From contig QAMI01000065.1 in assembly GCA_003150395.1 (NCBI GenBank), positions 1-46,566 on the forward strand: DNA of 46,566 nt, given 5' to 3'. The notes beneath the pieces were generated by a model. It did no database searches and was not told the DNA's origin. It saw only the letters and a program-made list of their open reading frames with translations. Below are positions 6,942 through 14,946 of the stretch, piece by piece (the first letter of the stretch is position 1; the number at the start of each line of letters is the position of its first letter). A program made the position numbers and the translations under genes. This DNA comes from Candidatus Gastranaerophilales bacterium. Its GTDB lineage: Bacteria; Cyanobacteriota; Vampirovibrionia; Gastranaerophilales; Gastranaerophilaceae.

Positions 6942-8315
6942 ATGGCAAAGCTTAAATCAAAATGGATATGCTCCGAATGCGGTTATGAAACCGCCGGTTA
7001 TCTCGGCAAATGCCCCGAATGCGGAAGCTGGGGAACTTTAGTTGAAGAAGTTCAGTTCAGCGCTAAATTGCCAAACGCATCCGCTAATGAATTTATTAAT
7101 ACAGAAAAACCTAAACTTCTTAAAGAAATTAAAGTTGATGAAAGTGTCCGTGTAAGCACAAATATTTCTGAATTTGACAGAATTTTGGGCGGCGGTTTTG
7201 TACAAGGTTCACTTGTTTTGCTTGCCGGTGACCCAGGGATAGGAAAATCAACAATTACACTTCAAACCTGCGGCGAGCTTTGCAAAAATAACAAAAAAGT
7301 TTTATATATCTCAGCCGAAGAAAGTGCAAATCAGCTTAAACTCCGTGCTGACAGACTTCAAATAAATTCTGACAATCTTTATATTTATCCGCAGACAAAC
7401 ATGGAAAATATAAAGACGCAAATTGAAGAAATTATGCCGGATTTTGTTGTAGTTGACAGTATTCAGGCAATTTATTCAAATAATGTTGCAAGCACGGCCG
7501 GAAGTGTTTCACAAATTCGTGAATGCTGTAATATGTTAATGCATATTGCGAAAAGTAAAAATATCACAACGATTGTGATCGGACACGTTACTAAAGATGG
7601 CAACATTGCAGGTCCAAAGGTGCTTGAGCACATGGTTGACACTGTTATTTATTTTGAAGGCGACAAGTACAAATCTTACAGAATGCTGCGTTCTATGAAA
7701 AACCGTTTTGGCAACACATCAGAAGTTGGGATTTTTGAGATGCATTCTACAGGGCTTAAAGAAGTGAAAAATCCTAACGAACTTTTTCTTAACGAACGCT
7801 CTCAAGGTGCAGCGCCAGGAAGTGCAATTATTGTAACAAATGAAGGTACGCGGCCGCTTTTGGTTGAAATTCAGGCGCTTGTCGGTACAACTCCATACCC
7901 GACACCGCGCAGAGTTACTAACGGTGTTGACTTAAGCCGTCTTCATCAGATTTTGGCTGTTCTTGAAAAGCGCGTTGGTTTGAACCTTTCAAAACAGGAT
8001 GTTTATGTAAATGTTATGGGCGGAATTGAAGTTGATGAACCGAGTGCAGATTTAGGAATTGCTATTGCAGTTGCAACTTGTGCGCGTGATGTTGTCGTTG
8101 ACAGTCAGACTGTGATAATTGGTGAAATCGGCCTTTCTGGTGAAATCCATCCTGTTAACAATATTGAAAAACGCCTCAACGAAGCCGTAACATCAGGTTT
8201 TAAAAAGGCAATAATTCCATTTTCAAACGATGTGCCGCCTGATGTAAAGAAAATTCAGATAGTAAAAGTTAAGCGTTTGATTGATGCAATTGCGGCATGT
8301 GTTTCGCCGCAGTAG
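6942..8315 (+). CDS. radA: DNA repair/recombination protein RadA
   Basis: 457 aa, full length. Order of domains: N-terminal zinc ribbon CSECGYETAGYLGKCPECG (residues about 9-27); RecA-like ATPase with Walker A GDPGIGKST; the RadA-specific KNRFG motif (MKNRFGNTSEVGIFEM); and a C-terminal Lon-protease-like domain, PDZ-free (VNVMGGIEVDEPSADLGIAIA). RadA is a branch-migration helicase that processes recombination intermediates with RecA. The ATG at 6942 is the only sensible start; it lies right after a strong promoter and has no Shine-Dalgarno. It is monocistronic, followed by a structured intergenic region and a convergent gene. Confidence 0.97.
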   Translation: MAKLKSKWICSECGYETAGYLGKCPECGSWGTLVEEVQFSAKLPNASANEFINTEKPKLLKEIKVDESVRVSTNISEFDRILGGGFVQGSLVLLAGDPGIGKSTITLQTCGELCKNNKKVLYISAEESANQLKLRADRLQINSDNLYIYPQTNMENIKTQIEEIMPDFVVVDSIQAIYSNNVASTAGSVSQIRECCNMLMHIAKSKNITTIVIGHVTKDGNIAGPKVLEHMVDTVIYFEGDKYKSYRMLRSMKNRFGNTSEVGIFEMHSTGLKEVKNPNELFLNERSQGAAPGSAIIVTNEGTRPLLVEIQALVGTTPYPTPRRVTNGVDLSRLHQILAVLEKRVGLNLSKQDVYVNVMGGIEVDEPSADLGIAIAVATCARDVVVDSQTVIIGEIGLSGEIHPVNNIEKRLNEAVTSGFKKAIIPFSNDVPPDVKKIQIVKVKRLIDAIAACVSPQ

Positions 8316-8335
8316 GGTTGTTTGTAGGTGTGAAT

Positions 8336-8411
8336 AAGTGAATAAGTGCTTATAATTCACTTCGCTGAATTATATATTTGTGCGTCAGCACCGATAAGAA
8401 CTTATTCACTT
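8336..8411. repeat. Cruciform-like nested inverted repeats between convergent genes
   Basis: Outer perfect arms AAGTGAATAAGT (8336-8347) / ACTTATTCACTT (8400-8411) enclose two inner hairpins: TATAATTCA/TGAATTATA (8351-8359/8366-8374) and GTGC/GCAC (8380-8383/8388-8391). CTTAT/ATAAG (8349-8353/8394-8398) can extend the outer stem. It lies between radA and the convergent 109-aa gene and overlaps that gene's 3' end. It may end transcription from both sides. Related GTGAATAAGTG sequence recurs near 25853. Confidence 0.5.
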
Positions 8412-8731
8412 TCTTTAACTTTCTCAACGCCCCTTGCATCTCTCACAATAAACGGCCTTACAAATGCCCAGGTTCCGTACATAGATGAAAGAAGTCCGGC
8501 AGCCATTGTCCCTTTGAAAAGTTTCGGAAATTTTGTTTTGTTCGTAATTCCGGCCAGTGTTACAAGCGTTGTACCTGCCATAATCCCCAGATAACCTTTA
8601 AAAATTGTTCTCGGAACAACTATTGTGTCGGTCATGTCAGAAGAATTTCGTGTGTTTTCGTGAATTCTGTCAAGAAAACTTTTGTTTGAATTTGTGAAAG
8701 AGGAATAATTTGGTATCGTTTGTATTTTCAT
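8402..8731 (-). CDS. Small membrane protein of unknown function
   Basis: 109 aa. The N-terminal 45 residues are polar and include YSSFTNSNKSF, a variant of the xxFTx tag seen in other lineage proteins. Two hydrophobic segments follow (GYLGIMAGTTLVTLAGI and GTMAAGLLSSMYGTWAFV), with a polar charged tail after them (RDARGVEKVKESE). AGGGAAATTA precedes the ATG. The remnant of an HTH regulator gene ends 8 nt upstream in the same direction (stop at 8740-8742), so the two were probably once an operon. No homologous family recognised. Confidence 0.6.
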   Translation of the reverse strand: MKIQTIPNYSSFTNSNKSFLDRIHENTRNSSDMTDTIVVPRTIFKGYLGIMAGTTLVTLAGITNKTKFPKLFKGTMAAGLLSSMYGTWAFVRPFIVRDARGVEKVKESE

Positions 8732-8739
8732 TAATTTCC

Positions 8740-8830
8740 CTAATCTTTGTCAGGTATATACTCAAAGATATCCTGAATTCTACAATTCAAAGCATAACAT
8801 AGTTTATTTATTGTTTCAAGCTTAATTGAT
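8740..8830 (-). pseudogene. C-terminal remnant of a small Cro/CI-type (HTH_26-like) regulator
   Basis: The minus strand reads ...SESIKLETINKLCYALNCRIQDIFEYIPDKD then TAG at 8740-8742. That is the conserved C-terminal third of YozG/HTH_26-type regulators (a 'xLxTLxKICxALNCxIxDIxEYIPD' pattern). The DNA-binding part is missing: just upstream lies the inverted-repeat element at 8832-9154, and beyond it the same frame contains a stop and no HTH. The gene is truncated, and the element inserted in or beside the remnant. Confidence 0.6.
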
Positions 8831-8831
8831 A

Positions 8832-9154
8832 GGGCCTTATATACAACTTTACACAAGAAATATTAAATTACTGTCATGCGAGGCCGGTTAAGCCGAAGAA
8901 TCATTGTATAAGTTTCAGGGGATCCTTCGCGAGCATTTGAAGTTTCCTTTAGTTTTGTAGACCGTGCTCAGGATGACATGGGAATGCTAACGTCATTCTG
9001 AGGCTTAAGCCGAAGAATCTCAAAGTTTATGCGATACTTGCTTGCATTGTAGGCGAGTTAGCGAGCCGTACAAGGCAGGATGCCCTTGTTACGCTTCCGC
9101 TCTTAGTATGACAATGTTTCGGCTAAATTCAGTGTAAAGTTGTATATAAGGCCC
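8832..9154. mobile_element. MITE-like element with 23-bp perfect terminal inverted repeats
   Basis: The left end (8832-8854, starting GGGCCTTATATAC) and the right end (9132-9154, ending TATAAGGCCC) are perfect 23-nt inverted repeats. Seven-nt direct repeats AATTGAT flank it at 8824-8830 and 9155-9161, a possible target-site duplication. There is no ORF inside. The interior contains two direct copies of a GTCAT...TTAAGCCGAAGAATC unit (8873-8902 and 8992-9019) and an inverted GCTCAGGATGACAT (8966-8979), whose relatives occur at 28408-28543 and 29986-30019. It fits a non-autonomous element mobilised in trans. No transposase is present in the window. Confidence 0.7.
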
Positions 9155-9284
9155 AATTGATTCAGATACCTAAAAATAAGGCTTATCTTTATTGTAATGA
9201 CTTGAGCAGGGCAGGCAAAACAAAATGTAAATAATTAACCTTTTCTTAACATTTCAAACGACCTAAACCTATTGATTAGTTTTT

Positions 9285-9314
9285 TTGTTGATGGTATAAA
9301 AAACATGTTATAAG
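9285..9314 (+). promoter_or_regulatory. Candidate gap promoter
   Basis: TTGTTG (9285-9290), 18 nt, TATAAG (9309-9314). AAGGAG Shine-Dalgarno follows at 9328-9333, ahead of the ATG at 9343. The -35 is only a partial match. Confidence 0.45.
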
Positions 9315-9342
9315 TTTACACAATAAGAAGGAGTAAATACTT

Positions 9343-10353
9343 ATGGGTAAAACAAAAGTTGCAATTAACGGCTTCGGCAGAATCGGCCGTAACACATTAA
9401 GAGCCGCTATCAGAGAAGGTATTTTTGATGAATTGGATTACGTAGCAATCAACGACCCTGGTTTAACACCGGCAAACGCTGCTCACGTTTTCAAATATGA
9501 TTCAGTTATGGGTAAATTCGACGGAACTGTTGAAGTTGCTGAAGACGGACTTATCATCAACGGTCACAAAATCAAATTCTTTGCAGAAAAAGATCCTGCA
9601 AATCTTCCTTGGAAAGACCTTGGTGTTGAAGTTGTTATTGAATCAACAGGCTTCTACACAGATGCTACAAAAGCTCATGCTCACATCGATGCAGGTGCTA
9701 AAAAAGTTATCATTTCAGCTCCGGCTAAAAATGAAGACAAAACTATCGTTCTTGGCGTTAACGAAAATGAATACGATCCGGCAAAACACAATGTTATTTC
9801 AATGGCATCTTGCACAACAAACTGCTTAGCTCCAGTTGCTAAAGTTTTGGATGAAAAATTCGGTATTGTTAAAGGTTTGATGACAACAGTTCACTCTTAC
9901 ACAGGTGACCAAAGAATTCTTGACGCAGGCCACAAAGATCCTCGCAGAGCTCGTGCAGGCGCTTTGAACATCGTTCCTACAACTACAGGTGCTGCTAAAG
10001 CTGTTGCTTTGGTTCTTCCTCAATTGAAAGGCAAATTAAACGGTTTTGCTATGAGAGTTCCTACTCCGGATGTTTCAGTTGTTGACGTTGTTGTTGAAAC
10101 TGAAAAACCGGTTACTGCAGAAGCTGTTAATGCTGCTTTAAAAGAAGCTGCTGATGGAAAAATCCTTTGCTACTCTGAAGAACCGCTTGTTTCTTCTGAC
10201 TACATCGGAACATCACAATCTTCAACAGTTGACGCTGCTTTGACAATGACAATGGGCGACAACATGGTTAAAGTTGTTTCTTGGTACGACAACGAAATGG
10301 GTTACTCAACTCGTTTGGCTGAAACTACAAGATTAGTTGCTTCTAAATTATAA
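9343..10353 (+). CDS. gap: Glyceraldehyde-3-phosphate dehydrogenase, type I
   Basis: 336 aa, full length. NAD-binding INGFGRIGR at the N-terminus, active-site segment SMASCTTNCLAPVAKVL with the catalytic Cys at about residue 153, and the C-terminal SWYDNEMGYSTRL motif. It catalyses NAD(P)-linked conversion of glyceraldehyde-3-phosphate to 1,3-bisphosphoglycerate in glycolysis. Position 33 or so (AINDPGLTP) keeps an Asp after the second strand, typical of NAD preference. An AAGGAG Shine-Dalgarno and strongly biased codon use (repeated GCT, GTT, CTT) suggest high expression. It is monocistronic, with a terminator immediately downstream. Confidence 0.98.
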   Translation: MGKTKVAINGFGRIGRNTLRAAIREGIFDELDYVAINDPGLTPANAAHVFKYDSVMGKFDGTVEVAEDGLIINGHKIKFFAEKDPANLPWKDLGVEVVIESTGFYTDATKAHAHIDAGAKKVIISAPAKNEDKTIVLGVNENEYDPAKHNVISMASCTTNCLAPVAKVLDEKFGIVKGLMTTVHSYTGDQRILDAGHKDPRRARAGALNIVPTTTGAAKAVALVLPQLKGKLNGFAMRVPTPDVSVVDVVVETEKPVTAEAVNAALKEAADGKILCYSEEPLVSSDYIGTSQSSTVDAALTMTMGDNMVKVVSWYDNEMGYSTRLAETTRLVASKL

Positions 10354-10380
10354 TTTAAAATTTAGTTTGTGATAACGATA

Positions 10381-10418
10381 AAGACAAGTCGGAAGAAATT
10401 CTGACTTGTCTTTTGTTT
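10381..10418 (+). terminator. Rho-independent terminator after gap
   Basis: Ten-bp stem AAGACAAGTC (10381-10390) / GACTTGTCTT (10403-10412), followed by a T-rich run. It lies between convergent gap and the pilin gene at 10446 and may work in both directions. Confidence 0.85.
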
Positions 10419-10445
10419 GTTACTGAATACAGTTTAATAAAATAA

Positions 10446-11174
10446 CTACCAAAGCCAAGGATAATCTTTTGCCATTTCCCAGTTATCCAGCATAATTAAT
10501 TGACCGCACGTATAAGAGTTATTTTTGCACCTCTGCAGCTCCACAGCTCTATTGTAATTTTTGCTTCCATCATGTGAGGCATAAAATCCAAATTTCCCGT
10601 CTGTTAATCCTATTCTGAATGCAAATATATCTTTCCCTGCTTCGTTAGGCCTTTGCAATCCGTTTACATCAGCCCAAATCATTATTCCAATAATTCTGTC
10701 ATCTCTATCTTCTTCTGTGCCATAATTATGTGTCGCTATGCTAACCTGTAGAATTGTCCCGTCATTAAGTGCAAGCATTTGCCCGTCTCTATTTAAATTT
10801 TGTTCATTTGACCAGTCTGAAAATATTTTAATATATTTATAGCCGTAATCTTTCCAAGCGGCATATTTAGTCTCTTTAATTTTTGCAAGATAAGGTACAA
10901 GATAAAATTTCACGAATTTTTCTGTAATAATTCTATAATTATCTATAGACTCATTGTACCCGCTAAGTTCCCAACCGGACGGGTCTCCAAAATCAGCTTT
11001 CGAACGTTCAAATGCTTGTGATAATACTGAGTATGTACGTTTTAAACGTAGAACAACAACTTTTCTCCGATAACTTGCGATTATAGATGGCAATGTCATT
11101 GCGGCAATAATTCCAATAATTCCTAAAGTTATAAGAACTTCGGCTAGCGTAAATGCTCTATTTTTATTCTTCAT
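10446..11174 (-). CDS. Prepilin-like (type IV pilin/pseudopilin) protein, module 1
   Basis: 242 aa. Short basic leader MKNKNRA, then FTLAEVLITLGIIGIIAAMTLPSIIASYRRK: a prepilin peptidase site (Ala at -1, Phe at +1, Glu at +5) and the N-terminal assembly helix. The soluble domain carries IMIWADVNGLQRPNEAGKDIFAFRIG, the D-V-N-G-x-x-x-P-N motif common to the pilin-like proteins here. It ends CGQLIMLDNWEMAKDYPWLW, strikingly like the C-terminus of the 38701 protein (CAGLIMFDGWEIKDDYPW). AAGGATTG is the Shine-Dalgarno. Divergently transcribed from an XRE regulator across 133 bp with a consensus-like promoter. Predicted surface fibre or secretion pseudopilus subunit; the partner machinery is not in the window. 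Confidence 0.88.
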   Translation of the reverse strand: MKNKNRAFTLAEVLITLGIIGIIAAMTLPSIIASYRRKVVVLRLKRTYSVLSQAFERSKADFGDPSGWELSGYNESIDNYRIITEKFVKFYLVPYLAKIKETKYAAWKDYGYKYIKIFSDWSNEQNLNRDGQMLALNDGTILQVSIATHNYGTEEDRDDRIIGIMIWADVNGLQRPNEAGKDIFAFRIGLTDGKFGFYASHDGSKNYNRAVELQRCKNNSYTCGQLIMLDNWEMAKDYPWLW

Positions 11175-11207
11175 ATCTCAATCCTTAAAATGATTTATTA
11201 TATCACT

Positions 11208-11236
11208 ATTATGTATTATTTTGTCATATTTGTCAA
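11208..11236 (-). promoter_or_regulatory. Sigma-70 promoter of pilin module 1
   Basis: On the minus strand, perfect TTGACA (11236-11231), 17 nt, CATAAT (11213-11208), with start expected at about 11201 and an untranslated leader of about 27 nt. Confidence 0.7.
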
Positions 11237-11243
11237 TAATATC

Positions 11244-11258
11244 TGATTTTCAAAATCA
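11244..11258. promoter_or_regulatory. Perfect 15-nt palindrome, candidate XRE operator of module 1
   Basis: TGATTTTCAAAATCA (7-bp arms, 1-nt centre) lies in the divergent intergenic region, 7 nt upstream of the pilin -35 box. A half-site TGATTTT recurs near the XRE gene at 11285-11291. Confidence 0.5.
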
Positions 11259-11307
11259 TCATAACTTTTTTATATAAGGTATATGATTTTGTCTAAAGGA
11301 GTTAGAA

Positions 11308-11613
11308 ATGCAGAGTGTTAAGGATTTATTTGGCAAAAGAATAAGAGAATTGAGAAAAGCGCGAAATTTAACTCAAGAACAACTGGCTGAGCTTGTTGAT
11401 ATTGACACGAGAAATATTATCAAAATTGAAAACTCCGAAACCTTTCCGCGTGTAAAAACTCTTGATAAGCTTCTTGATGTATTTCAAATTTCAGCATCAG
11501 AAATATTTCAAACTGCGCATCTGGAAAATTCCGACCTCCTTCGAAAAAAGATTTTTCAAAAGCTGGAGGAAGACGAGGAACTTACAAAATTAATTTATAA
11601 AATGTTATTTTAA
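11308..11613 (+). CDS. Small XRE-family (Cro/CI-type) HTH regulator, module 1
   Basis: 101 aa. The N-terminal HTH_3 domain covers about residues 8-65: GKRIRELRKARNLTQEQLAELVDIDTRNIIKIENSETFPRVKTLDKLLDVFQISASEIF. This is followed by a 30-residue charged helical tail (LLRKKIFQKLEEDEELTKLIYKML). The regulator of module 2 (29586) has the same layout, including a helical tail with LL/MREE..KAL spacing, so they are probably paralogs. AAAGGAG Shine-Dalgarno. Divergent from the prepilin gene at 10446 with a palindrome between them, so it most likely controls that gene and itself. Repression versus activation cannot be read from sequence. Confidence 0.9.
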   Translation: MQSVKDLFGKRIRELRKARNLTQEQLAELVDIDTRNIIKIENSETFPRVKTLDKLLDVFQISASEIFQTAHLENSDLLRKKIFQKLEEDEELTKLIYKMLF

Positions 11614-11766
11614 TTTAGCTTAATATTGTTTTTTATTTTAAGTATAAGATTATGAAAGTGTTATAATATTTATTCTGCCTCTCTGAAAAAATTAGACTTT
11701 AGGTTTACCTATACGCGGAATATATTTTAGTAATAATATTTTAAGATATAAATAAGGAGAAAATTT

Positions 11767-11991
11767 ATGTATATTTTAAAAATTATTACATTTGTTTTGG
11801 TTATAATAGGCGCTTTGAACTGGGGTTTGGTTGGTGCTTTCAATATTGATTTAGTGCAATTGATATTTGGTGAAATGACTGTGCTCTCAAGAATTGTTTA
11901 TATTCTTGTCGGAATTTCAGCAGTTATTTTTGCAATATTGGAGTACAAGCATCTTATAGACGATAAATCAAATAAAACAGACCTTTATTAA
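11767..11991 (+). CDS. DUF378 family small membrane protein
   Basis: 74 aa with two membrane segments: ILKIITFVLVIIGALNWGLVGAF and LSRIVYILVGISAVIFAIL, joined by a short loop (NIDLVQLIFGEMTV). The I-G-x-L-N-W-G-L-V-G motif is diagnostic of DUF378 (YuzA-like) proteins, whose function is not known. Shine-Dalgarno AAGGAG before the ATG. A Rho-independent terminator overlaps the end of the gene. No functional link to the upstream XRE gene is apparent. Confidence 0.88.
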   Translation: MYILKIITFVLVIIGALNWGLVGAFNIDLVQLIFGEMTVLSRIVYILVGISAVIFAILEYKHLIDDKSNKTDLY

Positions 11992-12008
11992 TATTGGTCT
12001 GTTTTATA
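11974..12008. terminator. Bidirectional Rho-independent terminator
   Basis: Ten-bp stem AAAACAGACC (11974-11983) / GGTCTGTTTT (11996-12005) with A/T runs on both sides. It overlaps the DUF378 stop codon and lies 8 nt from the end of the convergent M16 peptidase gene. Confidence 0.8.
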
Positions 12009-12015
12009 AAAGATG

Positions 12016-14850
12016 TTATGCAGAGAGTGAATTTAGAAATTCTTTATTTTGCTTCAAGGTATTTTCCGTTGCAAGGATTGAGTAAACCGGTTTGCCTTTA
12101 AAAATGTAGTTTGCTGCATTCTGAATGTCTTCCGGTGTAATTTCATTAATCATTTCTAGTATTATATTTTCCTGATTAATTCCGTATGGTGAAATCAGTC
12201 CGTATTCAAGTGATTTGTTTTTGCCGGCGTTAGTTTCATTGGAATTTAAAATCCTGTTGCGAAGTGTTAATTTTGCATTCTGCAATTCGTCTTGCGAAAC
12301 TTTTTCTGACTTCATTTTTTCTATATGTTTGTTGAACCCTTCAATTGATTTTTTTACATTGTCATAACTAATTTCATTTGTATCAAGGTTTTCCGTAGTT
12401 GTTCCGATATCAAGCGAAATTGTTCCAATATCATTTAACAGGGATATATTAGAGTGAACAGAATACGCAAGATGCTGCTTTTCGCGTAAATCATTAAACA
12501 ATCTTGAGGACGGTCCCCCGCCAAGAATTATGTTTAACAGATTTAGCGTAATCTCGTCCTTCAAGTTTTGGTTAACTTTAAATTTGTATGCTTCGATAAT
12601 TTGAGCCTGAGGTTTTGCATGAATATCTGTCAATACTTTTGGTTTTTCAATCTCTGTGTAGATTTCCTGCAGGCTTGAATTCTTTTCTGCAACTTTTGGC
12701 AGTTCTGCAATTTCATTGAAAACCAGTTGTTTTAATTCCGGTTTTTTCGAAAACGGCGCAGAAACAACAATATTTGCCTGACTGTTTTCCATAATGTACT
12801 TGTAGAGGTTTTTAACATCGTCAAGCGTAACAGTATCTATTGAATTTAAAATTTCTTCTTTTGTGTAGCCGTTTGGAAGTCCTTTAAAGATTTCTGCTGC
12901 AAGTTTATCTTGGGCATCTTTTTCTGAAGTTGCAATTTCGTCGCGTAGTTCACTTTTCATTTTTGATAAAGTTTCTTCCGTAAATCTTGGAGCCTGCAGA
13001 ACTTCTTTTGCTGCTTTCAAAGCTTGCTGCATATCATCAGCGTAAAAATAGCTTGATTTAATTTTTAAATCCTTGTCGCCTGCTGCAAAAAGAAAATCAA
13101 GAGCGAGTTTGTCCAGTTTTGTTTGATATTCCTGTTCGTTTTTGTCTATGGTTCCGGAATTTAGAATTTTAAATAACAAATTTGCCGCGGCAGGTTTTGT
13201 ATTCGGGGGATATTCGGGTGCTGTGTATAAAATGTCAAACACCGCATTATTATTTTTTGTATCATGTAAAACCACTGCGAAATTATTATCAAGTTTGTAT
13301 TCTTTAACCGCATCCATGTTGATTGCACGTTTTTGGACTTGCGAGCCGGTGAAAGAAATCTTTGCAGCGTTATCATGGTTTGCCTTAATGCTTTCAGGAG
13401 TTGCGCTTGCCGGATGTACAACTGTTAAAGAGGCTTTGTTCAAATCCAGATATTTTTTTGCGGCTTCTGATATGTCTTGCGGCGTAATTTCTTTTACTAT
13501 TTTTTCAAAGTCTGTCAGCAGGTTCAGGTCGTTATCCTGAAAGGCTCCGCCAACAAGCGCGTTTGTGTAAGCCGATTGTTCATAAAGATTTGAATAATCT
13601 TTGAGCATTCGTTTCTTTACAACATTAAGCTCTTCATCTGTCGGGTTTGTGGCGGCAAGTTTTAAGATTTCAGAGTAGATTGTTTTAATTATTTTTTCGG
13701 AATTTTCTTCCGTTCCTTCTGCAATCATAAGAATTGCGCGGCCGTCATTCGGTTTTGTACTTATTCTTTCAAGTTCGGTTATTGCACTGCTGTTGTAATC
13801 TTTTAACTTTTTGTCAATTCTGGATGTTTTCGACATTGTAAGAATTTGTGATAAAGCCTGGGTTAGAATTTTCTCTTTTGCGTCATTATTTTTAGGGCCG
13901 TTAAACGAAAGAATTACGGAGGTTGCGGTTGCTTTATCCGAAATTATATCTTCGCGGACTGGTTTGTCAATCGGTTTTAATTCCTCAAAATGACGTAAAG
14001 ATGGCGGACGTTTGGTTGATGTGAAATATTTTGACATCAGCTTCATTGTTTGTTCCGGCTCAACTTCGCCGGTGATAACAGTTACCATATTTGCCGGATA
14101 ATAGTTTTGATTAAAATAGTCAACGACGTCTTCGCGGGTTATGTTTGTAATGTTGAATGTTGTTCCGCCAATCATATCAAGAGATTTTGTATCAATCTGA
14201 TAAAGGTTTTTGAGGGATTTGTTAATTCCGATATTAAGCGGGTCTGCTGTAATCATATTTATTTCGGAATTTACAATACCTTTTTCTTTTTCAAGCATAT
14301 TTGCTGCAAAGCGCGGTGTTTCAAGCATTGACGCATGAAGTTTAATTTTTTCTTCCAAATCTGTTTTATTTAAAAGGTTTGAACTGATAAAGTAATTTGT
14401 TTCTGAAAATCCGGTGGAGGCATTTGTAGAAGCGCCCATTTTGTCCACGCGTTTGAAAAATTCACCTGCCTCAAGTCCGTCTGAACCATTAAAAAGATTG
14501 TGTTCTATAAAGTGCGAAATGCCGCGAACTTTGTCATTTTCGTTCATTGAACCCGTATTGACATAAGTTTTTAATACGGTTTTACCTTCTTTTGGTATAA
14601 TAACGACCCTCTGTCCATTTGCAAGTTTATACAACCTTGCATTTGTGTCAAACGGAAGTTTTATGTCACTGATTTTTTGATAAGCAATAGGGGTTTTAAC
14701 AGAAAAATCAGGCGTTACTGTCTGCATTGTTGTTTCAGACTTTGTTTGATATTCTCCGCCTTTGAAGTTTTGAACTTTTTTATATTGTTCTGAATTGTTT
14801 GTTTTTGTTGTTTTAAAGTCCGGATTAATTCTTATCATATATCTACCCAT
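12016..14850 (-). CDS. M16-family zinc metallopeptidase, two-domain (pitrilysin/processing-peptidase type)
   Basis: 944 aa. The N-terminal peptidase half has the inverted zinc motif HFIEH at residues 113-117 (HxxEH) and, downstream, EKGIVNSEINM, which supplies the third ligand Glu. The C-terminal half has a second M16-like fold (LNIILGGGPSSRLFNDLREKQHLAYSV) without a zinc motif, as expected of the inactive partner half. A linker between the halves holds AKISFTGSQVQ, one of the recurring FTG tags, and the N-terminal tail has QNFKGGEYQ. No signal peptide. ATG 14850 is the longest start; ATG 14838 (MIRINPDFKT) with GGGTAG upstream is equally plausible. Predicted to degrade peptides; its substrate is unknown. 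Next upstream is a serpin-like gene. Confidence 0.93.
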   Translation of the reverse strand: MGRYMIRINPDFKTTKTNNSEQYKKVQNFKGGEYQTKSETTMQTVTPDFSVKTPIAYQKISDIKLPFDTNARLYKLANGQRVVIIPKEGKTVLKTYVNTGSMNENDKVRGISHFIEHNLFNGSDGLEAGEFFKRVDKMGASTNASTGFSETNYFISSNLLNKTDLEEKIKLHASMLETPRFAANMLEKEKGIVNSEINMITADPLNIGINKSLKNLYQIDTKSLDMIGGTTFNITNITREDVVDYFNQNYYPANMVTVITGEVEPEQTMKLMSKYFTSTKRPPSLRHFEELKPIDKPVREDIISDKATATSVILSFNGPKNNDAKEKILTQALSQILTMSKTSRIDKKLKDYNSSAITELERISTKPNDGRAILMIAEGTEENSEKIIKTIYSEILKLAATNPTDEELNVVKKRMLKDYSNLYEQSAYTNALVGGAFQDNDLNLLTDFEKIVKEITPQDISEAAKKYLDLNKASLTVVHPASATPESIKANHDNAAKISFTGSQVQKRAINMDAVKEYKLDNNFAVVLHDTKNNNAVFDILYTAPEYPPNTKPAAANLLFKILNSGTIDKNEQEYQTKLDKLALDFLFAAGDKDLKIKSSYFYADDMQQALKAAKEVLQAPRFTEETLSKMKSELRDEIATSEKDAQDKLAAEIFKGLPNGYTKEEILNSIDTVTLDDVKNLYKYIMENSQANIVVSAPFSKKPELKQLVFNEIAELPKVAEKNSSLQEIYTEIEKPKVLTDIHAKPQAQIIEAYKFKVNQNLKDEITLNLLNIILGGGPSSRLFNDLREKQHLAYSVHSNISLLNDIGTISLDIGTTTENLDTNEISYDNVKKSIEGFNKHIEKMKSEKVSQDELQNAKLTLRNRILNSNETNAGKNKSLEYGLISPYGINQENIILEMINEITPEDIQNAANYIFKGKPVYSILATENTLKQNKEFLNSLSA

Positions 14851-14915
14851 TCTACGTATATAATATTAAAAACATAAACATTTTAAAAATTGCGTCCGTA
14901 TATGAGTTTTTGCAT

Positions 14916-14942
14916 AAAAAAGGCGCCGCTTGCGGCGCCTTG
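14916..14942 (-). terminator. Rho-independent terminator after the serpin-like gene
   Basis: On the minus strand, AAGGCGCCGC/GCGGCGCCTT is a GC-rich stem with a very small loop, followed by TTTTTT. It separates the serpin-like gene from the M16 peptidase gene. Confidence 0.9.
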
Positions 14943-14946
14943 AATT

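Noticed and set aside
8346..8594. 82-aa open frame on the plus strand antisense to the 109-aa membrane gene
   Set aside because: Antisense to a better supported gene and inside the cruciform region; no SD or recognisable sequence.
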